NCBI GenBank assembly: GCA_008032935.1
Contig: CP032039.1
Span: 310,001 to 374,000 of the forward strand
From: Helicobacter pylori
GTDB lineage: Bacteria; Campylobacterota; Campylobacteria; Campylobacterales; Helicobacteraceae
Direction of reading: 5' to 3'
DNA: 64,000 nucleotides
The stretch's first letter is position 1; each line of letters begins with the position of its first letter. Below are positions 1 through 9,140 of this stretch, one piece after another. The notes under the pieces are model-generated. The model saw only the letters and a program-made list of their open reading frames with translations. It had not been told where the DNA came from and made no database searches. A program made the position numbers and the translations under genes.

Positions 1-1733
1 AGGGCTTTTTTCTCATCTTTTTCATCAAAAAAGTTTTGCAGCATTTTGCAATAAGCGCGGTATTTGTAACTCTCTTCGCTCTCATCGCTCCCGCAATCTT
101 TCAAATCAGCGATATTGGGTTCATAGCTTGTGATCACAGCCACCTTATCCTTTAATTCTGTTTTTAAAAAGAGTTCAAAATACCGGCATGCGTTATACAC
201 GCTTTCAGCCACCAGCATGGCATTCCCCTTTTCATTCCTTAATCGTGGGAGTTTTGCCATATCCAATACAATATCTTGCACAATATGAGCTAATCTGTCT
301 TTAGTGGAAAAAACTTTTTGCAAATTAACCCATTTCTTTTTAAGCTCTGTTTTAGCCGCCTCATTCAAGCCTTGGGTTTTTAATTCAAAATATTCGTCCA
401 GCTTTACAGGGTCGCTGACATACTGATTCACGCTCCTGGCTTCATAATTTAAATCCAGCACCACTTTATCGCTAACGGCTTCATTAAATTTATAGCAATG
501 GATGTAATTCCCAAACACTTCCTGGCTTGTCTTTTTCTCTTGTTTCAATAAGGGCGTGCCGCTAAAGGCGATAAAAATCGCATTAGGGAGCAGGCTTTTC
601 ATGGCTTTATGCAATTTACCGCTTTGGGTTCTGTGGCATTCATCCACTAAAACAACCCATTCCTTTAAAACAGGTTGCTTTTTTAAATCTTCTAAGTCGT
701 TGTCATCAAACTTATGCACAAGCGAGCCAACCAAAAATTCCTTATTTTCAAACAGCGCGCTCAATAAATCCTTCTTGCTGTCTGCGCGATAAAGATCCTT
801 GCCTATCCCACTAAACACGCCTTGAATTTGAGCGTCTAATTCCCTCCTGTCCGTAACGATTAAAATCCTTGCTTGTTGGCGATTCCCTCTTAGCCATTGA
901 GTGAGCCACACCATAGTCAAGCTCTTACCGCTGCCTTGCGTGTGCCAGATAATCCCCCCTTCTTTTCTTTGGATAAATTCCTGCGTTTTCTTAATTGCAA
1001 AATACTGGTGGAACCGGGCACATTTCTTTTGCCCCTTATCAAAAATCAAAAAATCATGGATAAATTCTAAAAACCTTTTTTTATCCAAAAAGCATTCAAT
1101 CGTCTCAAACAAATTTTTTTGAACGCCCTCTTCTTTCCAAGAAAGGTAGTATTTTTCTTCAGTTTCTATGACGCCATATCTTAGCCCTTGACTTTCATTG
1201 CCCGCCATAACCAATTGGATCGTTTTAAAAAAATCTCTAATAAACTCTTTCTTCTGGTTGTCTAAATTTTGCCGGATACCGCTTTCCACGCTCACGCTGG
1301 ATTTTTTCAATTCTAGCACCCCTAAAGCGATCCCATTAACGTAAAGCACCATGTCCGGCCGTTTCATGTTTGGCCCTTTAACGCTCACTTCTTCAGCCAC
1401 GCTAAATTCATTTTGAGAAACGTCTTTCCAATCAATGAGCCAATGCGTTTGAGTGTTTTCATTCTGGCTTATTTTAGTGTTCACGCCATAAATCAAAAGC
1501 TCGTAAAATGTTTGATTCGCTTCGTATAAATCGTTTTTTAAAGCGTTATGGATTTTCTGCTCAATTTTATGCCACCTTTCAGGCTCAATTTTTTGATTTT
1601 TAATTAGCCATGCTTTCAGGCTTTCTTTATTGATGTTTTCATTATCGCTCTTTGTTAAATCCCCCAAATACGCATAGCCCATTGCTTTAAAAGTTTCTAT
1701 GACTTGATTTTGAACTTCTCTTTCTGTTTTCAT
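1..1733 (-). CDS. hsdR: Type I restriction enzyme, R (nuclease/translocase) subunit, C-terminus cut off by window edge
   Basis: Reading leftward from ATG at 1733 (a second ATG lies just upstream at 1736, after an AAGGGG ribosome site) the frame stays open to base 1, about 577 codons. The N-terminal nuclease shows a PD-ExK pattern (RPDMVLY with D127, then ELKK with E141 and K143). A Walker A motif HTQGSGKS lies at about 264-271, a DECH helicase motif at about 350, and FSGTPL follows. This is the HsdR order: nuclease, then SF2 translocase. It faces away from hsdM-hsdS at 1803 and would cut DNA lacking the methylation set by HsdM/HsdS. The missing C-terminus lies beyond the window. No frameshift was seen in the visible part. 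Confidence 0.93.
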   Translation of the reverse strand, partial: MKTEREVQNQVIETFKAMGYAYLGDLTKSDNENINKESLKAWLIKNQKIEPERWHKIEQKIHNALKNDLYEANQTFYELLIYGVNTKISQNENTQTHWLIDWKDVSQNEFSVAEEVSVKGPNMKRPDMVLYVNGIALGVLELKKSSVSVESGIRQNLDNQKKEFIRDFFKTIQLVMAGNESQGLRYGVIETEEKYYLSWKEEGVQKNLFETIECFLDKKRFLEFIHDFLIFDKGQKKCARFHQYFAIKKTQEFIQRKEGGIIWHTQGSGKSLTMVWLTQWLRGNRQQARILIVTDRRELDAQIQGVFSGIGKDLYRADSKKDLLSALFENKEFLVGSLVHKFDDNDLEDLKKQPVLKEWVVLVDECHRTQSGKLHKAMKSLLPNAIFIAFSGTPLLKQEKKTSQEVFGNYIHCYKFNEAVSDKVVLDLNYEARSVNQYVSDPVKLDEYFELKTQGLNEAAKTELKKKWVNLQKVFSTKDRLAHIVQDIVLDMAKLPRLRNEKGNAMLVAESVYNACRYFELFLKTELKDKVAVITSYEPNIADLKDCGSDESEESYKYRAYCKMLQNFFDEKDEKKA

Positions 1734-1802
1734 CATAAACCCCTTAAGAACGCTTTTTACCGCTTTATATTATAATCCTAAAAACAAAATAGGGCGGTTA
1801 AA
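1734..1802. promoter_or_regulatory. Divergent promoter region between hsdR and hsdM
   Basis: The AT-rich stretch 1766-1776 carries a TATAAT on the plus strand (1771-1776, 26 bases before hsdM) and a TATAAT on the minus strand (1774-1769, about 35 bases before hsdR). The two -10 boxes overlap, so RNA polymerase should not occupy both at once. No convincing -35 boxes are seen, as is usual in H. pylori. This is inferred from sequence only. Confidence 0.55.
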
Positions 1803-4257
1803 ATGGCGATCAAAAAAAGCGAATTGTATAGCTCTTTATGGGCTGGAGCGGATAGCTTAAGGGGTGGAATGGATGCGAGCGAGTATAAAAACTATGTTTT
1901 GAACCTGCTTTTTTTAAAATACATCAGCGATAAAGCCAAAAACAATATGGATAGCGAAATAGAAGTGCCACAAGGGTGTTTTTATGAAGACATCCTCGCT
2001 TTAGAGGGCGATAAGGAAATAGGCGACAAGCTCAATAAAATCATCGCCAAGATCGCAGAGCGAAACGACTTAAAAGGCGTGATTGACAGCGTGGATTTTA
2101 ACGATAACACTAAGCTAGGAGAGGGTAAGGCGATGACAGACACCCTTTCTAATTTGGTTAAAATCTTTGCGGATTTAAGTTTGGGCGCGCATGGGGCTTT
2201 AGACGATGATTTATTGGGCGATGCTTACGAATATTTAATGCGCCATTTCGCCAGCGAGTCCGGTAAATCCAAAGGGCAGTTTTACACCCCTAGCGAAGTT
2301 TCGCTTTTATTGTCCCTTTTGCTTGGCATTGATGAAAACACCAGACAGGATAAAAGCATCTATGATCCCGCTTGCGGGAGCGGTTCGTTATTATTAAAAG
2401 CTTCTAGTTTGGCCGGTGAAAAAGGGTTAACTATCTATGGTCAAGAAAAAGACATTTCCACGACAGCCCTTTGTAAAATGAATATGATCTTACACCATAG
2501 CGCTACTGCTGATATTGCTAAAGGGGGTTCTAGCACCCTTTCTAACCCCCTTCATCTTGATGAAAAAACCGGCATGCTCAAAACCTTTGATTATGTCGTG
2601 GCTAACCCTCCCTTTAGCTTGAAACTGGACTGATGGGCTAAGCATAGACCCCAAAAGCAAGCAAGTCATTAACGATAGTTTCAATCATTTTGAAGACGGC
2701 ACGCCCCCTGAAAAAAATGGCGATTTTGCTTTTTTGCTCCATATCATCAAATCCCTAAAAAACGCAGGCAAAGGGGCAGTGATTTTACCCCATGGGGTGC
2801 TATTTAGGGGGAACGCTGAGGGAGTGATTAGAAAAAATCTTTTAATGAAAGGCTATATTAAAGGCGTGATAGGCCTAGCCCCTAATCTTTTTTATGGCAC
2901 TTCCATTCCTGCATGCGTGATTATTTTAGACAAAGAAAACGCGCATGCCAGAAAGGGCGTTTTTTTGATCGATGCGAGCAAGGATTTTAAAAAAGACGGC
3001 AATAAAAACCGCTTAAGAGAGCAAGATGTCCAAAAAATGATAGACACTTTTAACGCTTACAAAGAAATCCCTTATTATTCCAAAATGGTGAGCCTAGAAG
3101 AAATCAGCGCTAACGACTATAACTTGAATATCCCGTGCTACATTGCCGCCAAACAAGAATCAGAAAAAGACTTGTTCGCTTTAATCAACAGCCACAAGGC
3201 CAGTTATTTGCCCAAAAACGAGATTGAAGCCTACGCCCCTTATTTTCAAGTGTTTAAAGAGCTTAAAAACACGCTTTTTAAAAAGAGCGATAAAGAGGGC
3301 TATTACGCTTTAAAAACAGAATGCGAAAACATTAAAGAATTAATCACCCAAAGTTTAGAATACCAAACCTTCCACGCTTCTGTTTTGAGCGCTTTTGACC
3401 GATTGGATTTATTTGAAACTTTTAATGATTTAGAGCCAGGTTTTAACCCAAAAACCCTCATAGAGAGCGTTTGTCAAAAAGTTTTAAAAGAATTTGAAAA
3501 AATAGAAATTTTAGACAAATACGGCGTGTATCAGCTCTTCAAAGATTACTACAACGAAGTCTTGCAAGACGATTGGTTCCTTCTTTCATTCAATGGCTTT
3601 ATAAGCGCTAAAGAATTAAGAAAATTAACCCCCCTAAAAGACAAAAACAAAAAAGCCAATTATTTAGAGGAGCCGGATTTTGTCATTCAAAAAACCTACT
3701 ATAAAAGCGATCTAATCCCTAAACATTTGATCAAACAACGCTTTTTTGAAAAAGAAGCGAAAGAATTAGAAGAATTAGAAAACGCCCTCAACGAAAAAGA
3801 GGCTCTTTTAGATGAATTTATAGAAGAGCATTCTAACGAAGAAGGGCTTTTTGATGAGTTGAAAATCAATGAAAGCGTTTTGAAAAAAGAGCTAAAAAAC
3901 GCCACCGATTTAGAAGATAAACAAATCCTAAAAACCGCTTTAGAATGGCTAGAAGCTAAAAACAAGGCGCTAAAAATAAAAAATAAAGCTTATGAGGAGC
4001 TGGAATTAAAAGCGTTCCACCAATATAAAAACCTTGAAATCAATGAAATTAAAGATCTCATCATCCAAGACAAATGGCTTAAGAGCCTAAAAAACGCCCT
4101 AGAAAACAAAATTTTAAAACGCATCAACGCTTTTATTAGCGCCCTTAATGAAATCATTTCAAGCTATTCTAACAGCTTGTTAGAACTGGACAAAGAAGTC
4201 AAAGAGAGCGAATCAAAAGTTTTAGAGCATTTGAAAGATTTGGGGTTAATGGGGTGA
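1803..4257 (+). CDS. hsdM: Type I restriction enzyme, M (adenine methyltransferase) subunit, frameshifted in this sequence
   Basis: The first part (1803-2633) has the HsdM N-terminal helical domain, SAM-binding motif I DPACGSGS at residue 188 and the catalytic NPPF motif at 268-271. It then runs into a stop. The protein continues in another frame (WTDGLSIDPKSKQ, then VILPHGVLFR) to 4257. The break is at the A run 2622-2624; the shift corresponds to one extra base or two missing bases. The C-terminal half is rich in charged helices, as expected for contact with HsdS. The restored length of about 817 residues is on the long side for HsdM. It is followed by hsdS with a 4-base overlap (GTGA). The break may be a sequence error or a real inactivation. 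Confidence 0.88.
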
Positions 4258-5385
4258 TAGAACGCATGGACGCATTGACAACGCCCTCAAATTGGCAAAG
4301 AGTGAGACTTGGGGATATTGCCGAGATTAACCCTCCTACAATAATACCTAATGTTTTTTATTATATAGACCTAGAAAGTGTAGAAAAAGGTCAATTACTA
4401 AATAAACAACTTATGACAAAAAATAAAGCTCCAAGCAGAGCAAGGCGGTTATTATCAAAGAATGATATACTATACCAACTTGTTAGACCCTACCAAAGAA
4501 ATAATTATTTTTTACATTAAATGGTAATTATGTGGCATCTACAGGATATGCACAGATTAGAACTTTACAAAATCCAAGCTTTTTATATTTTGCTCTACAT
4601 AGTAATTATTTTGTTAATGCTGTTTTGGATCGCTGTGAAGGAACAAGTTATCCGGCTATAAGTTCAAACGAATTAAAGAAATGCGAAGTTATCCTACCCC
4701 CCTAGACGAACAAGCCGCTATCGCTAACATTTTAAACGATGTGGATCGTTATCTTTATTCTTTAGACGCTCTCATTCTTAAAAAAGAAAGCGTTAAAAAA
4801 GCTTTAAGCTTTGAACTATTGAGCCAAAGAAAACGCTTGAAAGGCTTCAATCAAGCTTGGCAAAAAGTGAGGCTTGGGGATATATGCGAAATCACAACCG
4901 GTTCATTAGATGCAAATGAAATGGTTCATTATGGAAAATATAGATTTTATACATGTGCAAAAGAATATTATTTTATAGATAAATACGCTTTTGACACAGA
5001 AGCAATTTTAATTTCTGGAAATGGTGCGTATGTAGGGTATGTGCATTACTATAAGGGCAAATTTAACGCCTATCAAAGAACCTATGTGTTGGATAATTTT
5101 AGCGAACATATTATATTTGTAAAATATTTTTTAACAATGTTTTTGCAATCCCATATTCAAACAAATAGAAATGAAGGTAATACCCCTTATATCGTAATGG
5201 CAACTTTAAAAGATTTTGAAATCTTTTTACCTCCCCTAAACGAACAAATCGCTATCGCTAACATTTTAAGCGATGTGGATCATGAAATCACCAGCCTTAA
5301 AAACAAAAAACGCCAATTTGAAAACATCAAAAAAGCCTTAAACCACGATTTAATGAGCGCTAAAATCAGGGTTTTAAACAAATAA
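4254..5385 (+). CDS. hsdS: Type I restriction enzyme, S (specificity) subunit, two frameshifts in this sequence
   Basis: GTG at 4254 overlaps the hsdM stop; an ATG at 4266 is an alternative start. Two target-recognition halves are visible, each opening with a WQ(R/K)VRLGDI motif and closing with a PPL(D/N)EQ motif followed by AIANIL and a DVD helix. That repeated layout is the hallmark of HsdS. Two breaks split it: one base missing in the T6 run 4508-4513 and one in the C6 run 4697-4702; adding one base at each restores about 377 residues. HsdS chooses the DNA target for both methylation and restriction. C tracts in hsdS genes can vary in length, so the second break could be natural phase variation, but the window has many similar indels. 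Confidence 0.85.
4293..5280 (+). repeat. Two pairs of direct repeats inside hsdS flanking the recognition domains
   Basis: Segment 4293-4318 recurs nearly unchanged at 4858-4884, and segment 4708-4746 recurs at 5242-5280 (three differences in 39 bases). They encode the conserved regions around the two target-recognition domains. Such repeats are known in type I S genes to allow domain exchange by recombination. Seen directly; the role is inferred. Confidence 0.7.
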
Positions 5386-5425
5386 AACGCCCCAAAAGTC
5401 AAGGGCAAACCCGCTTTTTAAAGGA

Positions 5426-5453
5426 AACCCCTAAGCTTTTAAACTCAGGGGAA
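5426..5453 (-). terminator. Hairpin at the 3' end of the aapA transcript
   Basis: CCCCT at 5428-5432 pairs with AGGGG at 5447-5451 around an A/T-rich loop. It lies 17 bases past the aapA stop on the minus strand. The same AAAGGAAACCCC context recurs beside the second aapA-like copy near 25141, so it is a conserved element of these transcripts. Confidence 0.45.
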
Positions 5454-5467
5454 CGCTCTTAGAAAAA

Positions 5468-5560
5468 TCAGCGTTTCACAGAAACGATCACTTTAAGCCC
5501 CAAAAAAGCAAACTCAAAGTATAATGATCTCCAAGAGCGTTTGCCACTTTTGTGTTTCAT
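5468..5560 (-). CDS. aapA: AapA-family small hydrophobic toxin of a type I toxin-antitoxin system
   Basis: A 30-residue ORF that begins [10 protein letters not shown] and ends KVIVSVKR. A basic N-terminus is followed by a short hydrophobic segment ([12 protein letters not shown]) and a basic tail, the AapA layout known in H. pylori. From memory it is closest to the peptide called AapA3. A strong AAGGAG site sits 8 bases before the ATG. A TATAAT on the opposite strand inside the ORF (5520-5525) is placed to start the antisense IsoA RNA that covers the ribosome site, as in this family. AapA peptides act at the inner membrane. The frame is intact here, unlike the two related copies at 24.9-25.3 kb. 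Confidence 0.85.
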   Translation of the reverse strand: MKHKSGKRSWRSLYFEFAFLGLKVIVSVKR

Positions 5561-5622
5561 GGCATGCTCCTTTTGACATAGGATTTGCCCCATAACGCAA
5601 CTATGGGGCGTGATGAAATCCT
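5532..5622 (+). ncRNA. isoA: IsoA-type antisense RNA opposite the aapA start and leader (approximate ends)
   Basis: TATAAT at 5520-5525 on the plus strand predicts a start near 5532. The RNA would run across the aapA start codon and ribosome site into a strong structure: CCCCATA 5588-5594 with TATGGGG 5602-5608, enclosed by AGGATTT 5580-5586 with AAATCCT 5616-5622. The 80-90 base size fits IsoA RNAs. Ends are inferred. The same structure, read on the minus strand, would fold in the aapA mRNA leader. Confidence 0.65.
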
Positions 5623-5719
5623 ACAACAAACCCCCTTAAAACTCCATCTCATCAAACGCTAAAACAAGGCGTTTTTAAAACATTAAAGAATGAGCGTTAT
5701 TGAGCGGTATTTTTTAAAT

Positions 5720-6345
5720 CTAGTGCTTCAAACAATCTTCAAACAAATATTGATGCTCGCTAGGTAAAGCGTCAAATAAGGCTTTGGCTAAATCTTGCAT
5801 TTCTTTTAAGGCTTTATTACTACTTCTTAAAGCCAATAAATTTTGCAAGCTCCTAGCGTTAATGCTATACGCTAAATGCGTTTTATAGCTTTCAGGCATG
5901 GCGTATTTGGCTAAATCGTTTTTAATGTTATGCTCGCTCAATAAAACCCTGAGATTTTCCAAAGCTAAAACGCTCATTGCATTCACTTTTTATTATCCAC
6001 GAACACTAAAAACTCTTTGGCTCTTTCTAAATTCGTTTCATTAAGGGGTAAAAAGCTCTCCACTTCTTTCAATTCCCTTAAAGTGTAGCGGCTTGATTTC
6101 ACGCTCAAGCTCGCTATTCTATGCCGGCTCAATTCTTGCAACGCCCCCCTACTCAAACCCTTGATTTCAAAATTGTAATAAAGATGCTCTAAAGTGGAAG
6201 AATGCCTGAAAATATTCCCCACCCTGTGGATGAGTTCCTTATCTTTACAGCCTCCACCATCGCTGTATTCAAAGCTCTGCCAGCAAGTGCGGATCGCTTG
6301 GCTCGCAATGTCTAAAGGGGTATAATGCTTACAAATCACTTCCAT
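5720..6345 (-). CDS. thyX: Flavin-dependent thymidylate synthase, frameshifted in this sequence
   Basis: ThyX makes dTMP from dUMP using FAD, NADPH and methylene-THF. The signature RHRIASLSVKS at residues 74-84 fits the RHRx7S motif (R74, H75, R76, S84). The frame breaks near 5987-5991: a run of five A (minus strand) after GATAAT should be six, which joins VDNKK to VNAMSVLAL. Restored length is about 208 residues, normal for the family. It lies just downstream of glmS on the same strand (gap 23 bases). ThyX is the only thymidylate synthase expected in H. pylori, so a real break would be damaging; a sequence error is more likely. Confidence 0.92.
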
Positions 6346-6368
6346 TATCCTACTCCTAATATCGCTTT

Positions 6369-8161
6369 TTATTCCACGGTAACGCTTTTAGCTAAGTTTC
6401 TTGGGTGATCCACATCGTGGTTCAAACGCATAGCGATTTCTAAGGCTAAAAGCTGCACCGCTAAATTCATGCGGAAAAATTCTTCCATATAACTTTCGCT
6501 CTCTTCTAATTGGATAAAATCATCAGCGATCTCTAAAATTTCAGAACTTAACACGCAAATCGTAGAATCCCTAGCGCTCAATTCTTCAATATTGCTTTTG
6601 GTTTTATCAAATAACAGATGCTTAGACAATAAAGCAATGGTAAAAAGGTTGGAATCCACCAACGCAATAGGGCCATGCTTCATCTCCGCGCTCGCATACC
6701 CCTCAGCGTGCAAGTAGCTGATTTCTTTAAGTTTTAGTGCCCCTTCTAAAGCGAGCGGGTAAAACACATCGCGCCCGATATAAAAAAGCCATGCCCATGC
6801 AAGTAGCGTTTGGATAAGCGCTTGATTTTTTCATGCAATTTAGACTCTACTTTCATCGCATTCACGCTATTGAGCATGTTTTTGGATTGGATTCTTTCTT
6901 CTTCTTTAGAGATGGTCCCTAGCTGTTTGCCTAGATACACGCTCAAAATCCATAAAAGCATCACTTGCGAAGAAAACGCCTTAGTGGATGCCACGCTTCT
7001 TTCCACCCCCGCTCTAATCAAAAGCGTGTGATCACTAATGCGGCTCATCATGCTAAAAGGAGCGTTACACAAACTAATGGTTTTAAGCCCTTGGGCTTTG
7101 GCTAATTTTAAAGCCTCCAAAGTGTCAGCGGTTTCCCCGCTTTGAGAAATCGCTATAAAAAGCTCGTTAGGGTTGCTTTTAAAATGGGCGTAGCGGTATT
7201 CGCTCGCTAAAATGGCCCTCGCTCTTATTTTGGCTAACCTTTCAAACAAATACACGCTCGCCAAACTCGCATGGTAACTGCTCCCGCAAGAACACAGCGT
7301 GATTTCGCTCACGTTTTCTAAAAATTCAGGATCGATCTCGCAATACACATTCAAGGCTTCCAAGCGCCCCTCTAAACACTCCAACAAACTGCTGTGTTGC
7401 TCATAAATCTCTTTTTCTAAATAATTCCTAAAATCCCCTTTAGAATAATCCTTGTTTTCAAAAGCGTAATCTTTCATGTTTTCAATATTGTTTAAATCTT
7501 TAAAATTTTCTAAAGAAATCTGCCCCACGCTGTTTTCTTCTAAAATGACAAATTGATCCACTTTAGGGGCTAACACGCTCAAACTAGACGCAAAAAACAC
7601 CCCCTCTTTGCCCTTACCCACGATTAGAGGCGAAGAAGATTTAGCGTAAAACAAGCTCTCTTTAGCCCTTTTATGGAGCATTAAAATCGCATAACTCCCT
7701 TTTAAAAGGCTGATGCTTTTTTCAAAGGCTTTCAATAAATCGCTCTCGCTTTTAAGCGTTTCTTCTAATAAATGCGCAATCACTTCCGTGTCCGTTTGGC
7801 TTAAAAACGCATGCCCTTTGTTTTCCAATTCTTTTTTCAAACTCGCGTAATTTTCAATGATGCCATTATGCACTAAAGCTAAATTTTCTGTAAAATGCGG
7901 GTGGGCGTTCGCGCTGCTTGGCTTGCCATGCGTTGCCCATCTGGTATGAGCGATACTCACGCCAAAATCCAAAAATTCTTTATTCTTAAGCTCTGTTCTA
8001 AGGTTTTCTAATTTCCCTTGAGTTTTAAACACTTCCAAACGATCATTGCTCAATACGGCTAAACCCGCGCTGTCATAACCTCTGTATTCTAATTCCTTTA
8101 ATCCCTCTAAAAGAACGGATTTTTTCTCGCTATCCCCTATATAACCTACAATCCCGCACAT
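6369..8161 (-). CDS. glmS: Glutamine--fructose-6-phosphate aminotransferase, frameshifted in this sequence
   Basis: It makes glucosamine-6-phosphate, the first committed step to UDP-GlcNAc for peptidoglycan and LPS. The protein opens MCGIVGYIG, so Cys2 is the class II amidotransferase nucleophile, with AHTRWATHG following. Two SIS sugar-isomerase domains follow (CGSSYHASL, then the [20 protein letters not shown]-type helix), and the C-terminus ends AKSVTVE, as in other GlmS. The break is at the T6 run 6784-6789 (minus strand), one base short; restoring it gives [14 protein letters not shown] and 597 residues. The gene is essential, so this is probably a sequence error. Confidence 0.95.
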
Positions 8162-8401
8162 TTAAAACACCAATAACCCTTTTTTGATCTTATTTAAAGC
8201 GTTGATAAGCTCCTTTAGGCGCTCCACTTCTTCGCTTAATTGCGTAAAAAACGCTTCATTCACACCATTTGGCATGTCCATGCTCCCTCTTTTAATCTCA
8301 ATAAAATCCCCCAAACTCAAATCCGCTAATTTTAAAAGCATTTCAATTTCATTTTGCGAATCTTCAATATCCGCTAAAATCTTGCGTATTTTTTCAAACA
8401 T
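8162..8401 (-). CDS. Small conserved protein of unknown function
   Basis: A 79-residue ORF whose stop directly abuts the glmS start, so the two are probably co-transcribed. The ends are amphipathic and helical (FEKIRKILADIEDSQNEIEM and SEEVERLKELINALNKIKKG), suggesting a coiled coil. No signal peptide, membrane segment or known motif is seen. The gene sits at the same place beside glmS in H. pylori genomes as I recall them (HP1531 position). I cannot assign a function. Confidence 0.7.
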   Translation of the reverse strand: MFEKIRKILADIEDSQNEIEMLLKLADLSLGDFIEIKRGSMDMPNGVNEAFFTQLSEEVERLKELINALNKIKKGLLVF

Positions 8402-8445
8402 GTGATCGCCTTTAATTTAGAATGCTCCATGATACTCTATGATAG

Positions 8446-8988
8446 CTAAACTATCAAACTATCAATGATGTTTTCTAAAATCTGTTTGACTTTGGCGTGG
8501 TTTTCTTTAAATTCCTTATGCGCGTTAAACCCTACATGATTACTCACGCAAAAAATCCCTTTAGCCTTTAAAGAAAAAATTTTAGCCACGCTTAAAACGC
8601 TAAAAAACTCCATGTTTTCCAATAAAACGCCCTTTTGAACCATTTTTTTAGCAAACGTTTCGCCGGTGTGGATATAGTTACTGCTATTCACGCCCACCCT
8701 TTCAAAAAGAGCCTGCTCTTTAGTTTCTATGTGAATGGAATTATCTAAAGGCGTGTAGCTGTTTAAATGGCTAAAACTCTCTTCAATTTGATAGCCTTGA
8801 ACGCTTTCAAACACGCTCAAAAGCTCCGTTTCTGGGCTATAACTCCCCGCGCTCCCCATAAAAATAAGGCTCTTAATATTAGGGTTTTTTAAACACATTC
8901 TCGTTAAATTAATCGCGCTTTCTATCAAGCCCACGCCAATAGGCGCCGCTTTTTTTAAAGTCTCATTCCTTCCTGCGCAAAGCAGCAT
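8446..8988 (-). CDS. punB: Purine nucleoside phosphorylase-family protein
   Basis: A 180-residue protein with features of the PNP/MTA phosphorylase family: an N-terminal LLCAGRNE, the phosphate-loop-like IFMGSAGSYS, a GETFAKKM segment and NMEFFSVLSVAK, matching the family's ME motif that contacts ribose. It would release purine bases from nucleosides for salvage. It is shorter than typical 230-residue family members, but that is its usual length in H. pylori as I recall. It is transcribed away from dnaA, with the oriC1 region between them. Confidence 0.75.
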   Translation of the reverse strand: MLLCAGRNETLKKAAPIGVGLIESAINLTRMCLKNPNIKSLIFMGSAGSYSPETELLSVFESVQGYQIEESFSHLNSYTPLDNSIHIETKEQALFERVGVNSSNYIHTGETFAKKMVQKGVLLENMEFFSVLSVAKIFSLKAKGIFCVSNHVGFNAHKEFKENHAKVKQILENIIDSLIV

Positions 8989-9069
8989 GAAAATCCTTTT
9001 TTCGCATCCATTAGCTTATTATAAAGTAAGCATTATAGACAAACCCTTAAAAGAAACACCTTAATTTTA

Positions 9070-9134
9070 AGGCTTCATTCACATTTCATTCACATGCTAT
9101 TCCTTTTTCATTCACCACTTATTCACGCTATAAT
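9070..9134. other. oriC: Origin region oriC1: DnaA boxes upstream of dnaA
   Basis: Four DnaA boxes on the plus strand: TCATTCAC at 9075-9082, 9086-9093 and 9108-9115, and TTATTCACG at 9119-9127. H. pylori DnaA is known to bind TCATTCACN-type boxes and its origin is bipartite around dnaA. The last box touches the dnaA -10 element (9129-9134), so DnaA may repress its own gene; that is inference. Confidence 0.8.
9129..9134 (+). promoter_or_regulatory. dnaA -10 box, probable leaderless transcript
   Basis: TATAAT ends only 6 bases before the dnaA ATG at 9141. A start site 6-7 bases past a -10 box falls on or next to the A of the ATG, leaving no ribosome site. No SD-like sequence precedes the ATG. 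I recall dnaA among leaderless mRNAs in the H. pylori transcriptome. Confidence 0.65.
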
Positions 9135-9140
9135 AACGCC

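Noticed and set aside
556-1122. Plus-strand ORFs at 556-792 and 901-1122
   Set aside because: They lie antisense within hsdR, whose frame is open throughout and carries helicase motifs at these positions.
6369-8161. Two separate genes, a short glmS and an independent SIS-domain gene
   Set aside because: One added base joins them into a 597-residue GlmS of normal length with an unbroken motif order.
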